Assembly (NCBI GenBank): GCA_910579925.1 | Contig: CAJTVY010000027.1 | Location: 1-49,630, forward strand | DNA: 49,630 nucleotides | From: an uncultured Dorea sp. | GTDB taxonomy: Bacteria > Bacillota > Clostridia > Lachnospirales > Lachnospiraceae | Direction of reading: 5' to 3' | Shown: piece by piece, positions 15,320 to 24,269 of the stretch | How positions within the stretch are numbered: position 1 is the first letter of the stretch | How the letters are laid out: the number at the start of each line of letters is the position of its first letter | The notes under the pieces: model-generated | The model's input: the letters and a program-made list of their open reading frames with translations, nothing else | Database searches by the model: none | What the model was told of the DNA's origin: nothing | Program-made: the position numbers and the translations under genes

Positions 15320-16288
15320 TTACCAGCTTTCGTTCCCGCACATATGACAGGCCACGAAATGCCCGGCCTCCACTTCTTTCAGTTCTGGCATCTCCTTTTC
15401 ACAAATATCCTTCGCATACTTACATCTGCCCTTGAACCGGCATCCCGGCGGTGGATTAATGGGACTTGGCACCTCTCCTTCCAGGTGGACTCTTGTCTTT
15501 CCCTCTTCCTCTTCCAGGTCAGCTTCCGGAATAGCTGAAATTAACGCCTGCGTATAGGGATGGATCGGCTGGTTGTAAAGTGCATGGTTGTCCGCAAGCT
15601 CCACCATGGAGCCCAGATACATAACCCCCACCCTGTCAGAAATATGCTTCACCATAGACAGATCATGGGAGATGAACAGATAGGTCAGCCCCATCTCCCG
15701 CTGAAGCCGGATCAGAAGATTCACAATCTGCGCCTGGATAGAAACATCCAATGCAGAAATCGGCTCATCGCAGACGATGAATTTCGGCTCCACGGCAAGA
15801 GCCCTGGCAATCCCCACACGCTGCCTCTGCCCTCCCGAAAGTTCATGTGCAAACCGATTGGCATACTCTGCATTCAGCCCTACCTTATGCAGAAGATCAT
15901 TCACTCTCTCCTCCTTATCCTTTTCCGACAGGTGGAAATGTACATTCATCCCCTCGGTAATGATCTCTCCGATGGTCATACGGGGATCTAGAGAAGCGTA
16001 TGGATCCTGGAAGATAATCTGTGCATCCTTACGGAACCCCAGCAGTTCCTTTCCCTTAAGTTTCGAGACATCCTTTCCCTCAAACAGAACCATACCGCTG
16101 GTTGCATCATATAATTTCACAAGGGTACGCCCGCAGGTGGTCTTGCCGCAACCCGATTCTCCTACAAGCCCCAGCGTCTCCCCCTTTTTAAGCTGGATAT
16201 TTACCCCGTCTACAGCCTTCAGGATTTGGTTCTTCCCGGCCTTGAAGAATTTACATAGATTCTTCGCCTCTACAATATATTCGCCCAT
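15320..16288 (-). CDS. oppF: oligopeptide ABC transporter ATP-binding protein OppF
   Basis: This 322-residue ATPase has Walker A GESGCGKTT, the signature LSGGQRQRVGIARAL, Walker B FIVCDEPISALD and switch His in FISHDLSMVKHI. The C-terminal oligo_HPY segment (INPPPGCRFKGRCKYAKDICEKEMPEL) contains a Cys cluster (PGCRF, RCKYAKDIC) typical of Opp/Dpp ATPases, some of which bind an iron-sulfur cluster there. Its ATG shares one base with the stop of oppD. It pairs with OppD at the membrane permease. Confidence 0.95.
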   Translation of the reverse strand: MGEYIVEAKNLCKFFKAGKNQILKAVDGVNIQLKKGETLGLVGESGCGKTTCGRTLVKLYDATSGMVLFEGKDVSKLKGKELLGFRKDAQIIFQDPYASLDPRMTIGEIITEGMNVHFHLSEKDKEERVNDLLHKVGLNAEYANRFAHELSGGQRQRVGIARALAVEPKFIVCDEPISALDVSIQAQIVNLLIRLQREMGLTYLFISHDLSMVKHISDRVGVMYLGSMVELADNHALYNQPIHPYTQALISAIPEADLEEEEGKTRVHLEGEVPSPINPPPGCRFKGRCKYAKDICEKEMPELKEVEAGHFVACHMCGNESW

Positions 16289-17310
16289 TACTTATCCCTC
16301 CTATCATAAAATGACTCTACCTTCGGAGCCTTCTCATGCATAAGCCAGCAGGAAACCTTATGGGTGTCACTTAATATCGTCTCCATCGGTTTACGCTCTT
16401 TACAGATAGGCATACAATATTCACACCTGTCGGCAAACGGACAATGGTTCAACGGAAGCAAAAGATCCGGCGGCGTTCCGCCCAGGGCATAAAGCTCCTC
16501 CTTAGACTCGCTTCCAAGCCTGGGGACAGACCGAAGCAGCGCCCAGGTATAAGGATGCCTGCTTTCGCCAAAGATTTCCTTCGTCGTCCCTCTCTCCACC
16601 ACCTCACCGGCATACATGACCTGGATACGGTCTGCAAAATTCGCCACGACTCCCAAGTCATGGGTGACAAGAATAATTGCCGTATTCATCTTGGTCTTTA
16701 AGTCCATCATCAAGTCCATAATCTGTGCCTGTATCGTCACGTCCAATGCCGTAGTTGGTTCATCTGCAATCAACACGTTTGGGTTACAGGCCAGGGCAAT
16801 CGCAATCATCACTCTCTGGCGCATTCCGCCTGACATCTCATGGGGATAGTTGTCAATCCGATTCTCCGGACTTGGGATATTCACCATCTTCAGCATGTTG
16901 ACGGCTTCCTCCCTGGCAGCCTTCTTATCCAGCTTCTTGTGGATCATCAGACTCTCCATGATCTGTCTTCCCACAGTCATGGTCGGATTTAGGGAAGTCA
17001 TGGGATCCTGGAAGATCATCCCCACTTCGTCCCCACGGAACTCACACAGCTCCTTCTCACCCATCTTCAGTACATCTTTTCCATTACACACAATCTTCGA
17101 CTCCGGTTTGATTACGGCAAACGGAGGCTTCAGCAGACGGAGAACAGACTTCGCCGTCACCGTCTTCCCGCATCCTGATTCTCCTACAAAAGCGAGAGTC
17201 TCTCCCTTGCTGAGTTCAAAACTGACACCTCTTACAGCCTTGACCTCCCCGGCATATGTATTGAAGGAAACATTCAAATTATCCACTTCTAATATTTTTT
17301 CTTTTTCCAT
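16288..17310 (-). CDS. oppD: oligopeptide ABC transporter ATP-binding protein OppD
   Basis: This 340-residue ATPase has Walker A GESGCGKTVT, a Q-loop in MIFQDPMTSLNP, signature MSGGMRQRVMIAIAL, Walker B VLIADEPTTALD and switch His in LVTHDLGVVANF. The oligo_HPY C-terminus includes HCPFADRCEYCMPICKERKP, with the conserved Cys cluster. The start lies 11 bases after oppC and overlaps oppF at its end. It is the usual partner of OppF. Confidence 0.95.
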   Translation of the reverse strand: MEKEKILEVDNLNVSFNTYAGEVKAVRGVSFELSKGETLAFVGESGCGKTVTAKSVLRLLKPPFAVIKPESKIVCNGKDVLKMGEKELCEFRGDEVGMIFQDPMTSLNPTMTVGRQIMESLMIHKKLDKKAAREEAVNMLKMVNIPSPENRIDNYPHEMSGGMRQRVMIAIALACNPNVLIADEPTTALDVTIQAQIMDLMMDLKTKMNTAIILVTHDLGVVANFADRIQVMYAGEVVERGTTKEIFGESRHPYTWALLRSVPRLGSESKEELYALGGTPPDLLLPLNHCPFADRCEYCMPICKERKPMETILSDTHKVSCWLMHEKAPKVESFYDRRDK

Positions 17311-17321
17311 ATCCGTCTCTC

Positions 17322-18269
17322 CTATTTCCGTAATTTCGGGTCCAGTGCATCCCGAAGACCATCGCCAAGCAGTGTAAAAGATAACATGGTAAGGGCGATC
17401 ATCAGCGCTGGGAACAAAAGCTGGTACGGGTAGAACATAAAATTCTGCTGTGCCGCCGAAGCAAGGGCGCCCCAGCTTGTTGACGGCGGCTGGATTCCAA
17501 GTCCCACGTAACTTAAGAATGCCTCTGAAAAAATATATCCCGGAATATCAAAAGTAATGGCAACAATGATCATTCCAATTGTATTTGGTATCATATGTTT
17601 CAAAATAATCTTAATCGGAGCAACGCCCAGCGCATTGGCGGCAAGCACGTATTCCTGTGATTTCAGCTGTAACATCTGCCCGCGTACAAGCCTTGCGATC
17701 CCGCACCACCCGGTCAGCGTCAAGGCCACCAACATGGTCCCAAGACTCTTGCTGTCCGTGATCACAGAGATTAAAATAACGATAATCAGGTATGGGATGC
17801 TTAAGAGCACCTCCACGATACGCATCATAATATCGTCCACCGCACCTCCGAAGTATGCGGCAATCCCACCATAGATACTTCCCACTACACTGGCAATCAC
17901 GGCGCCCAGTATACCGATAATAATAGAGACGCGTCCCGCCTGCCATACTCTGGCAAATAAATCTCTTCCCAAGTCATCCGTTCCAAACCAGTGTTCTGCA
18001 CTTGGACCTTTGTTGATTGCTTCCGAATCAATCTGTTCAAATTCATAGCCGCTGATTGCAGGGCCGAAGATAATAAAGAAGATCAGTACCAGAAGAATGA
18101 TTAGCGCCACGAAAGCCACTTTATTCTCCCTAAGCCTCCTCCACGCATCCCGCCAGTAACCCACCCGCGGCCTGGACGGAGTTTCCGAATCTTTATCAAT
18201 CCCTATGATTTTAAATTTTTCGTCGGATATGTTTTCCATCATATCTGTCACATCTTGATTTCCCATCAT
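17322..18269 (-). CDS. oppC: oligopeptide ABC transporter permease OppC
   Basis: This 315-residue inner-membrane permease has a cytoplasmic N-terminus of about 50 residues with an OppC_N element (YWRDAWRRLRENKVAFVAL), then about six transmembrane helices. The coupling EAA loop LVRGQMLQLKSQEYVLAANALGV contacts the ATPases. GTDDLGRDLFARVWQAGR is the conserved OppC periplasmic stretch. AGGAGG lies ahead of the ATG at 18269. It sits between oppB and oppD with very short gaps. Confidence 0.95.
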   Translation of the reverse strand: MMGNQDVTDMMENISDEKFKIIGIDKDSETPSRPRVGYWRDAWRRLRENKVAFVALIILLVLIFFIIFGPAISGYEFEQIDSEAINKGPSAEHWFGTDDLGRDLFARVWQAGRVSIIIGILGAVIASVVGSIYGGIAAYFGGAVDDIMMRIVEVLLSIPYLIIVILISVITDSKSLGTMLVALTLTGWCGIARLVRGQMLQLKSQEYVLAANALGVAPIKIILKHMIPNTIGMIIVAITFDIPGYIFSEAFLSYVGLGIQPPSTSWGALASAAQQNFMFYPYQLLFPALMIALTMLSFTLLGDGLRDALDPKLRK

Positions 18270-18281
18270 ATACTCTTCCTC

Positions 18282-19205
18282 CTACTTCACACGGATTCTC
18301 GGATCCATCAGACTGTACGCAATATCGACCATGAGCTGTACGAATACGAACAATGCCGCCGCAAAGATGGTCGTACCGATGATCATCGTATAATCTCTGT
18401 CATTAATTGAATTAATATAGTAGAAACCAAGACCCGGGATACCGAAAATCTTCTCCACGACAAAGGAGCCAGTGAAAATACCAGATACCTGTCCTACCAG
18501 AAGAGTCATACATGGAAGAAACGCATTCTTAAGGACATGGCTCTTTACCACATTGAATCTGCTGACTCCCTTAGCCTCTGCGGTTAGAATATAATCCTGC
18601 CCCATAACATCCAGCATATTAGACTTCACATAACGGGCATAGGTCGCAATTGTTCCAAAACTTAAGACTACAACCGGAATCACAATATTCTTCCAGCTTC
18701 CCCACCCTGTTGTCGGCAATACCATCAACTTCACGCTGAAAATATACTGAAGTACGGATGCCAGGACAAAGACGGGCACCGTAATCCCCAGAATTGCGAT
18801 AAACATTACAATGTAATCCGGCCATTTGTTCTTATTGAGTGCCGCAACGATTCCAAGAAGGATACCGATTACCAGGCCCACAACAAGAGCCAGTCCGCCT
18901 GGCTTTGCCGATACCGCTGAATTAGTCATCAGTGTATCCGTCACCTCACGTCCGGGATAGCGCAGTGACTCTCCCATCTCTCCTTTGGTGATCAGGTTCT
19001 TCATAAAGATTACATACTGCTCGGCTGTAGATTTATCCAGCCCGTATTTCTCATAATAATTCTCCCTCGTCTGTTCCGGAAGATTCCTGGCCATATGCGC
19101 AAGAGGATCTCCAGGAATACTGTGCATCAGAAAGAAGGTTGCCGTAATAACGATAAACAGTGTAAGCAACATATATCCGACACGTTTTGCAATAAATTTT
19201 GCCAT
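18282..19205 (-). CDS. oppB: oligopeptide ABC transporter permease OppB
   Basis: This 307-residue permease starts MAKFIAKRVGYMLLTLFIV, the standard OppB N-terminal helix. It then carries the conserved FFLMHSIPGDPLAHM, an EAA loop (YARYVKSNMLDVMGQDYILTAEAKGV) and the C-terminal MVDIAYSLMDPRIRVK. About six transmembrane helices are visible. The ATG at 19205 is chosen by family alignment and a GGGAG site 8 bases upstream; an upstream in-frame start at 19313 would overlap the terminator-like hairpin after oppA. It pairs with OppC. Confidence 0.95.
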   Translation of the reverse strand: MAKFIAKRVGYMLLTLFIVITATFFLMHSIPGDPLAHMARNLPEQTRENYYEKYGLDKSTAEQYVIFMKNLITKGEMGESLRYPGREVTDTLMTNSAVSAKPGGLALVVGLVIGILLGIVAALNKNKWPDYIVMFIAILGITVPVFVLASVLQYIFSVKLMVLPTTGWGSWKNIVIPVVVLSFGTIATYARYVKSNMLDVMGQDYILTAEAKGVSRFNVVKSHVLKNAFLPCMTLLVGQVSGIFTGSFVVEKIFGIPGLGFYYINSINDRDYTMIIGTTIFAAALFVFVQLMVDIAYSLMDPRIRVK

Positions 19206-19271
19206 CTTTTCTCTCCCTTTCCGTTCTTGATTCCTGCCCTGTCCAAAAGCCCCGCTGTTTTGGAATACAGT

Positions 19272-19313
19272 AAAAATGGGGCTGCCGGGAAATGAGACTC
19301 CCGACAACCCCAT
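19272..19313 (-). terminator. attenuating terminator between oppA and oppB
   Basis: Twelve bases after the oppA stop, a 15-base-pair stem (two G-U pairs) forms between 19299-19313 and 19276-19290, with an 8-base loop. On the minus strand it is followed by TTTTTAC. In a co-directional operon this position favours extra oppA message over the membrane and ATPase genes, as is common for binding-protein genes. Confidence 0.85.
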
Positions 19314-19324
19314 TCGTAGGCTAC

Positions 19325-20986
19325 CTATCTTCCTTCAATATAAATATACTTTGATCCGGAAGTTGATGTGAACTTTTCATCTACATTCTTTACATAGCTG
19401 TAACGGAATATGTGTTGCATCTCATTCACGAGTGGGCAGATGTTGCATCCTTCATTAAAGAGAATCTGCTCTGCCTGGGCATAGAATTCCACTCGCTTAG
19501 CCTCGTCCATCTCTTTTCCTGCCTGTGCGATCAAGGAATCGAATTCCTCATTGGACCAATTAGTCGGAATATTGCTGGCGTTCTCAGTCGTAAACAGCGA
19601 GATCATAGACATGGGATCATCATAATCCGTACTCCAGGTCATATTGCCCATCTGATACTCTCCGCTGTTAGTCTTCTGCTGGAAAGTGGACCACTCATTG
19701 AAATCCAGTTCAATATTGACGCCGAGAATATCTTTATACTTTTGCTGTACATATTCACCATAGTTACGTGCCCACTGTGTGGTTGCGCTCAGAGAATATT
19801 TCACAGTAATTTGGGACGGATCATTTCCTAATCCAAGCTCCTCCATTCCTTTCAGAAGCAGTTCTTTTGCATCCTCTTCCTTTGATATTTTCTCAAGCGG
19901 TCCTTCTACCTGGTCGCGGTAATCACCCAGTTCACCTGTGGAAACAGCCTGCGGAACCCACCAGAATGCCGGAATATGCATATCTTGATAAATCGTTTTG
20001 GCCATATCCTCTCTGTCAACCGCCAGCACAAATGCTTTACGCACATTCAAGTTGCTGAACAGCTCATCATTCACGTTAAAGAAGTCGAAACGCATAGATG
20101 GGATAACTGCATCGATTCTGTCCACACCTTCCTTCTTTTCAAAGCGCTCTACCCACTCCTCAGATCCTGTGGAACAGTAATCTAACTGTCCGCTGTCAAA
20201 TGAGTTAAACACCGCCGTCTCGTCATTGATAATTGCATAATGAACCTTATCAAGTTTCACATTGTCTGCATCCCAGTAATTCTCGTTCTTCACAAGGGTA
20301 ATCTCAGAGTTATGTACCCATGAGTCAATCTTAAAAGGCCCATTCCCTACAAAATTCTCGGCCTCTGAACCATAAGTCTCACCATACTTCTCTGCAATAT
20401 CCTGACGCACCGGATAACATGCCCTCGTATCGGTGAGAGACATAAAATACGGTGTCGGAGCCTCCAGTGTAATCTCCAGCGTCTTGTCATCGACAGCTTT
20501 CACACCCAGTTCTTCCACAGAAGCTTCCCCATTCACTACCTTTGATCCATTCTTGATGAAGCTGGATGTAAAGAAGGAATTCGGAGAACCTGCATCCGGA
20601 TTCAGCGTCTGTGTGATACCATAAGCGTAATCCGCAGCTGTTACTTCCTGGCCGTCAGACCACTTGTTATCCCGGATCTTGAATGTCCACACTGTACCAT
20701 CTTCATTGGACTCCCAGCTCTCAGCGCCTGCCGCCTCCCGTATCTGCTCGCCGTCCTTTTCCACCAGCCTTGTCAGCGGTTCCATCGTATTGATCAGAAT
20801 GCCGCGGCTGTAGTTATCATTTCCCTTGATGGAATCTAATGTGGACGGCTCTGTCTGGAGATAAGTATTATAATACTGCTCACCACCTGATCCGTCTGAT
20901 GATCCCCCTCCGTCTTTGCCGCCGCATGCCGCAAGCGATAACGCCATCGTCGCTGTGAGCAGCACTGCTACTAATTTCTTTTTCAT
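19325..20986 (-). CDS. oppA: oligopeptide-binding lipoprotein OppA
   Basis: This is a 553-residue SBP_bac_5 family lipoprotein. The N-terminus MKKKLVAVLLTATMALSLAACGG ends in the lipobox LAAC, so Cys21 is the likely lipidated residue. A Gly/Ser linker follows. Then comes the binding domain with QYYNTYLQTEPSTLDSIKG, WTFKIRDNKWSDGQEVTAADYAYG and AFVLAVDREDMAKTI. It captures peptides outside the membrane and passes them to OppBC. The ATG follows AGGAGG. Upstream, a -10 box and a 16-base palindrome suggest control by the RpiR-type regulator at 21221. Confidence 0.95.
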   Translation of the reverse strand: MKKKLVAVLLTATMALSLAACGGKDGGGSSDGSGGEQYYNTYLQTEPSTLDSIKGNDNYSRGILINTMEPLTRLVEKDGEQIREAAGAESWESNEDGTVWTFKIRDNKWSDGQEVTAADYAYGITQTLNPDAGSPNSFFTSSFIKNGSKVVNGEASVEELGVKAVDDKTLEITLEAPTPYFMSLTDTRACYPVRQDIAEKYGETYGSEAENFVGNGPFKIDSWVHNSEITLVKNENYWDADNVKLDKVHYAIINDETAVFNSFDSGQLDYCSTGSEEWVERFEKKEGVDRIDAVIPSMRFDFFNVNDELFSNLNVRKAFVLAVDREDMAKTIYQDMHIPAFWWVPQAVSTGELGDYRDQVEGPLEKISKEEDAKELLLKGMEELGLGNDPSQITVKYSLSATTQWARNYGEYVQQKYKDILGVNIELDFNEWSTFQQKTNSGEYQMGNMTWSTDYDDPMSMISLFTTENASNIPTNWSNEEFDSLIAQAGKEMDEAKRVEFYAQAEQILFNEGCNICPLVNEMQHIFRYSYVKNVDEKFTSTSGSKYIYIEGR

Positions 20987-21057
20987 AAATCAGCCTCCTA
21001 GTATGATTTTGCTTTATCAGGTATCAATTTTTTCTATACCTAATATATCTTTTGTCT

Positions 21058-21096
21058 ATTATAGCAAATACTACAGTTTTTGAATATATATATTCA
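21058..21096 (-). promoter_or_regulatory. oppA promoter with overlapping palindromic operator
   Basis: On the minus strand a perfect TATAAT lies at 21058-21063. Seventeen bases upstream sits TGAATATATATATTCA (21081-21096), an exact 16-base palindrome that covers the -35 position. RpiR-family regulators bind such palindromes, and one is encoded immediately upstream. The -35 box itself is poor, which would fit a promoter needing activation or under tight control. Confidence 0.55.
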
Positions 21097-21097
21097 A

Positions 21098-21132
21098 AAA
21101 AATATGCAACTTTGTGGAAGTTGCATATTTTT
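21098..21132 (-). terminator. intrinsic terminator after the RpiR-type regulator
   Basis: A perfect 15-base-pair stem (21098-21112 with 21118-21132) around a 5-base loop carries an A-run on one side and a T-run on the other, so it can work in either direction. It separates the regulator gene from the oppA promoter. Confidence 0.8.
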
Positions 21133-21220
21133 AAATACAGCATTTATTAAATTTTACCAAAAAAATATTGTACTTACTATAATACACTACAGCAGACATA
21201 ATATTTTAAAACACTTTCAG

Positions 21221-22078
21221 TCATACAAAAAGCTTACCGAATTCTCTTCCGATACTTCCCGCCTCCAGGCCGCTTTCAATCTTAACTGCCGATACCAGCA
21301 GATTAATCAGAGCCATAGGCGCAGACGCCGTATTCAGAAACATTCTGGTGGTACTACGTACCGTTAAAAACACATCCGCATACTTCACTACTTCCGCCTC
21401 CGGGCTATCCGTGATACTGAACACCCTGGCCCCTTTCTTTTTTGCATATCTGGCCATCTGCTCTGTCATGAAATAATAGTCTGGAAATGAAACTGCCACA
21501 AATAATGTATCCTTATCAATCGCAGGTAACGTTGTAAAAACACTTTCATTCAATTCCGGATTGGCAATCATAGAGGAAATCTGCGCCCCTGCCAGATCAG
21601 AGGCAAGCCACTGGCACAAAATATGGGACATTCCCCTTCCACATAAAATAATTTTGGGATATTCAAGGAAAAGCCTTGCCGCTTCCATAATCCGCCGACT
21701 GTCGAACTTCCTTGCATACTCATCCAATAGCTCTCTCTCTTCTTTGCAGATATCTGTTAGAAGCCGTTCTTTATCACTCAGTTCATATTCCGGCAGCGCT
21801 GTATTAAAGTATTCATTATCGCGGAACAATGTCTTCCGTCGGTTCTCGTTGATATACTTACGTACGTCGTACTTCACTTCATTAAAACTCTGATATCCTA
21901 GAGCCCTGCATGCATTCAGAATGGTAATTTCAGTAATCCCCAGTTCCTTACTCATCTCTTTCAAAGTAATGAACGCCATTGTCTCAATGTTCTCTTTCAT
22001 GTAACCTGCTATCTGTCTTTGCTTTTTCGTCATGGACAGATAACGTTCCTCAATCCGTATGATGATATTTTTTTCCAT
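21221..22078 (-). CDS. RpiR/MurR-family transcriptional regulator with SIS domain
   Basis: This 285-residue protein has an N-terminal HTH_6 domain (about 1-77: LSMTKKQRQIAGYMKENIETMAF, then KEMSKELGITEITILNACRALG) and a C-terminal SIS sugar-phosphate-binding domain (about 110-250: IILCGRGMSHILCQWLASDL, FVAVSFPDYYFMTEQMARYAKKKG, VFSITDSPEAEVVKYAD). Family members sense phosphosugars such as MurNAc-6P. The ATG at 22078 fits the HTH start; an upstream in-frame ATG at 22162 would add 28 unusual residues. It lies upstream of oppA and divergent from the M42 peptidase, so both are likely targets. Confidence 0.88.
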   Translation of the reverse strand: MEKNIIIRIEERYLSMTKKQRQIAGYMKENIETMAFITLKEMSKELGITEITILNACRALGYQSFNEVKYDVRKYINENRRKTLFRDNEYFNTALPEYELSDKERLLTDICKEERELLDEYARKFDSRRIMEAARLFLEYPKIILCGRGMSHILCQWLASDLAGAQISSMIANPELNESVFTTLPAIDKDTLFVAVSFPDYYFMTEQMARYAKKKGARVFSITDSPEAEVVKYADVFLTVRSTTRMFLNTASAPMALINLLVSAVKIESGLEAGSIGREFGKLFV

Positions 22079-22148
22079 TCTTTCTGTATCCTGTTCTTTC
22101 TTATAATAAAAAATTATACTATTTTTTAAATTTTTTCGCAACATGCCT

Positions 22149-22191
22149 TGCACATTTTGCAAGAAACCATTACCATAGTAAATACTATAAT
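22149..22191 (+). promoter_or_regulatory. candidate promoter and inverted repeat ahead of the M42 peptidase
   Basis: A perfect TATAAT box lies at 22186-22191, about 30 bases before the ATG at 22224, but no good -35 box is correctly spaced. TTGCA-CATTT-TGCAA (22148-22162) is an inverted repeat just upstream and may bind a regulator shared by the divergent genes. Confidence 0.35.
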
Positions 22192-22223
22192 TCTATTTAT
22201 TAAATATAAAAAGGAGGATTTAT

Positions 22224-23234
22224 ATGAAAGACTATATTCTGGAACAATTATTATCACTGACATCCATTCCCAGTCCGTCAGGATATACCTTAAAGGTCAC
22301 AGACTATGTACTGGAGACGCTGCGTGGACTTGGATTTCAGCCCACACGTACCACCAAGGGGACTGTAACGGTAACGCTGGGCGGATCCGGACGCCCGCTG
22401 GTTCTTTCGGCACATCTGGACACTCTTGGAGCTATGGTCAGAGAGATTAAGGATAACGGGCGGATCCGGCCTACCACTGTGGGCGGGCATCAGTGGGACA
22501 CTTGCGACGGGGAAAACTGTACGGTACATACACGGGCTGGCCGCACCTACACAGGCGTTGTGCTGAACATAGAACCATCCGCACATGTAGCTGACAAGAA
22601 GGAAGAAAAGACCGAAGAACATATGGAGATCCTGTTGGATGAAAACGCATATTCTAAAGAAGACGTGAAAAAGCTGGGAATCCAAAACGGAGATTTCATT
22701 GCCATGGATCCGCGTACGGTAGTGACAGAGAGCGGATATATCAAAAGCCGCTTCTTAGATGATAAGCTCTCCGCTGCCATTCTTCTTGGACTGGCAAAAG
22801 CCATACAGACAGGCGAGATTACCTTAAACCGCAAGGTTACGCTGATGTTCACGGTTTACGAGGAAGTAGGACACGGTGCTTCCTGCATTCCGTCTGACAC
22901 AGAAGACCTTCTATCCGTAGATATGGGTTGTGTGGGTGACGGTCTGGATTGTACCGAGCGCAAGGTTTCTATCTGTGCAAAAGATGCGTTCGGACCTTAT
23001 GATTATGCAATGACGTCCAGGCTTTCTGAACTTGCCAGAGAGCATGAACTTGGCTATGCCATTGATATTTATCCACATTATGCCTCTGACGCAGATGCAG
23101 CGCTGAAAAGCGGATATGATGTACGCCACGGTCTCATCGGCCCCGGTGTATACGCTTCCCATAATTATGAACGTTCCCACATAGACGGGATGATGAACAC
23201 CTACAACCTGCTGAAAGTATTTATCACGCAATAA
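22224..23234 (+). CDS. M42-family aminopeptidase (FrvX/YsdC/PepA-like)
   Basis: This 336-residue cytoplasmic metallo-aminopeptidase has a di-metal site built from LSAHLDTLGAMV (His64, Asp66), RFLDDKLSAA (bridging Asp), TVYEEVGHGAS (catalytic and ligand Glu), SVDMG, and a final His in SHNYERSHIDGM. M42 enzymes form dodecameric tetrahedral particles that trim short peptides to amino acids. AGGAGG precedes the ATG. It is divergent from the RpiR-type regulator and faces the Opp operon, so it probably digests imported oligopeptides. Confidence 0.93.
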   Translation: MKDYILEQLLSLTSIPSPSGYTLKVTDYVLETLRGLGFQPTRTTKGTVTVTLGGSGRPLVLSAHLDTLGAMVREIKDNGRIRPTTVGGHQWDTCDGENCTVHTRAGRTYTGVVLNIEPSAHVADKKEEKTEEHMEILLDENAYSKEDVKKLGIQNGDFIAMDPRTVVTESGYIKSRFLDDKLSAAILLGLAKAIQTGEITLNRKVTLMFTVYEEVGHGASCIPSDTEDLLSVDMGCVGDGLDCTERKVSICAKDAFGPYDYAMTSRLSELAREHELGYAIDIYPHYASDADAALKSGYDVRHGLIGPGVYASHNYERSHIDGMMNTYNLLKVFITQ

Positions 23235-23282
23235 TTATTCTTCTAAAACCAACCAAATCCTTTAAAATGATTTTTACAGAGA

Positions 23283-23322
23283 GGGAGCTGTCAGAAAATC
23301 CTTTATTCTGACACTCCCTTTT
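23283..23322 (+). terminator. intrinsic terminator after the M42 peptidase
   Basis: GGGAG, one bulged base and TGTCAGAA pair with TTCTGACACTCCC across a 9-base loop, followed by TTTT on the plus strand. It lies between convergent genes. The opposite side has no T-run. Confidence 0.8.
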
Positions 23323-23331
23323 ATAGTTTCT

Positions 23332-24132
23332 CTATATCTTATGAAAGACAGGCTTTCTGCCCGCAAATGTGGTATAATACCGGAATCCGCATTTCTGCAG
23401 TATTTCCGGCACCTTCTGAAAGTCATAGGCAATATGCTCCGGCTTATGTGCATCAGAACCAATCGTGAGAATCTCCCCGCCCAGTTCCTGATAACGCTTC
23501 AGCACATCCGTATGAGGATGTGCGTAGGGAAGTCCGTACTTAAGGCCCGCTGTATTAAGCTCAAGTCCTTTCCCATGCTCAATCAGATACCGGAGAATCT
23601 GGTCAATCATATCGGAAAATCTGATATAAGAATACTCTTCTGCCTGGTGCCTTCCATAACGTGTCACATAATCCAAATGCCCTAACACGTCAAAATCCTC
23701 CACGTTTTGTATATTCTCATATGTCTCGGCAAACGTTTCTTCATAAGCCTGCCCATCGCTGCGACTCTCAAAAAACTCCGGGTAATAGGGATCACGGGTC
23801 TTGATCAGATGGACGGAGCCAATCACAAAGTCAAATGGAAACTGCCGGATATAATTTCGGTAATATTCTCCAAGATGGGGCTGTAAACCAATCTCCACCC
23901 CGATATATACTGGTATTCTGCCGCAGAATTTCTCCTGAACAGTGCGCATCCGTGTAAAATATTTCTCCGGGTCAAATGTCCACTTGTTTCCCTCACTGAT
24001 ATAATCTTTATCCTCATGGTCTGTGATGCAGATGGCATTCAGTCCCTTTGCCGCCGCACTTTCTGCCATCTCCTCCGGAACCGCCTCGCTGTCCAGAGAA
24101 AACTCTGTATGCATATGATAATCTGACAACAT
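23332..24132 (-). CDS. PHP-domain phosphatase, histidinol-phosphatase (HisK/HisJ) family
   Basis: This 266-residue PHP-domain hydrolase has DYHMHTEFSLDSE, CITDHEDKDY, the Glu of IGVEIGLQ, FVIGSVHL, VLGHLDYVTRYGR and the final TIGSDAHKPEHIA, which together form the trinuclear metal site. The family removes phosphate from L-histidinol phosphate in histidine synthesis. No other his genes are nearby, so a different phosphoester substrate is possible. The ATG follows GAGGAGG by 8 bases. A 137-base gap with no clear feature separates it from mnmA. Confidence 0.85.
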   Translation of the reverse strand: MLSDYHMHTEFSLDSEAVPEEMAESAAAKGLNAICITDHEDKDYISEGNKWTFDPEKYFTRMRTVQEKFCGRIPVYIGVEIGLQPHLGEYYRNYIRQFPFDFVIGSVHLIKTRDPYYPEFFESRSDGQAYEETFAETYENIQNVEDFDVLGHLDYVTRYGRHQAEEYSYIRFSDMIDQILRYLIEHGKGLELNTAGLKYGLPYAHPHTDVLKRYQELGGEILTIGSDAHKPEHIAYDFQKVPEILQKCGFRYYTTFAGRKPVFHKI

Positions 24133-24269
24133 CTTACAATCCTCCTCTTTGTATTTTCTTCTCCCATATCCCAGACTCCCGGCCTGGCCTGCCAGATTGC
24201 ACGGACGCTCCTGTTCGTTTAAGTTTCATTTCACATCATAGCTGTATGCGGTCTGCCAGTCAGACAGAT

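Noticed and set aside
24133..24269. Regulatory RNA or terminator after mnmA
   Set aside because: Only a 5-base stem (GTCTG/CAGAC) is visible and it has no T-run or known RNA motif.
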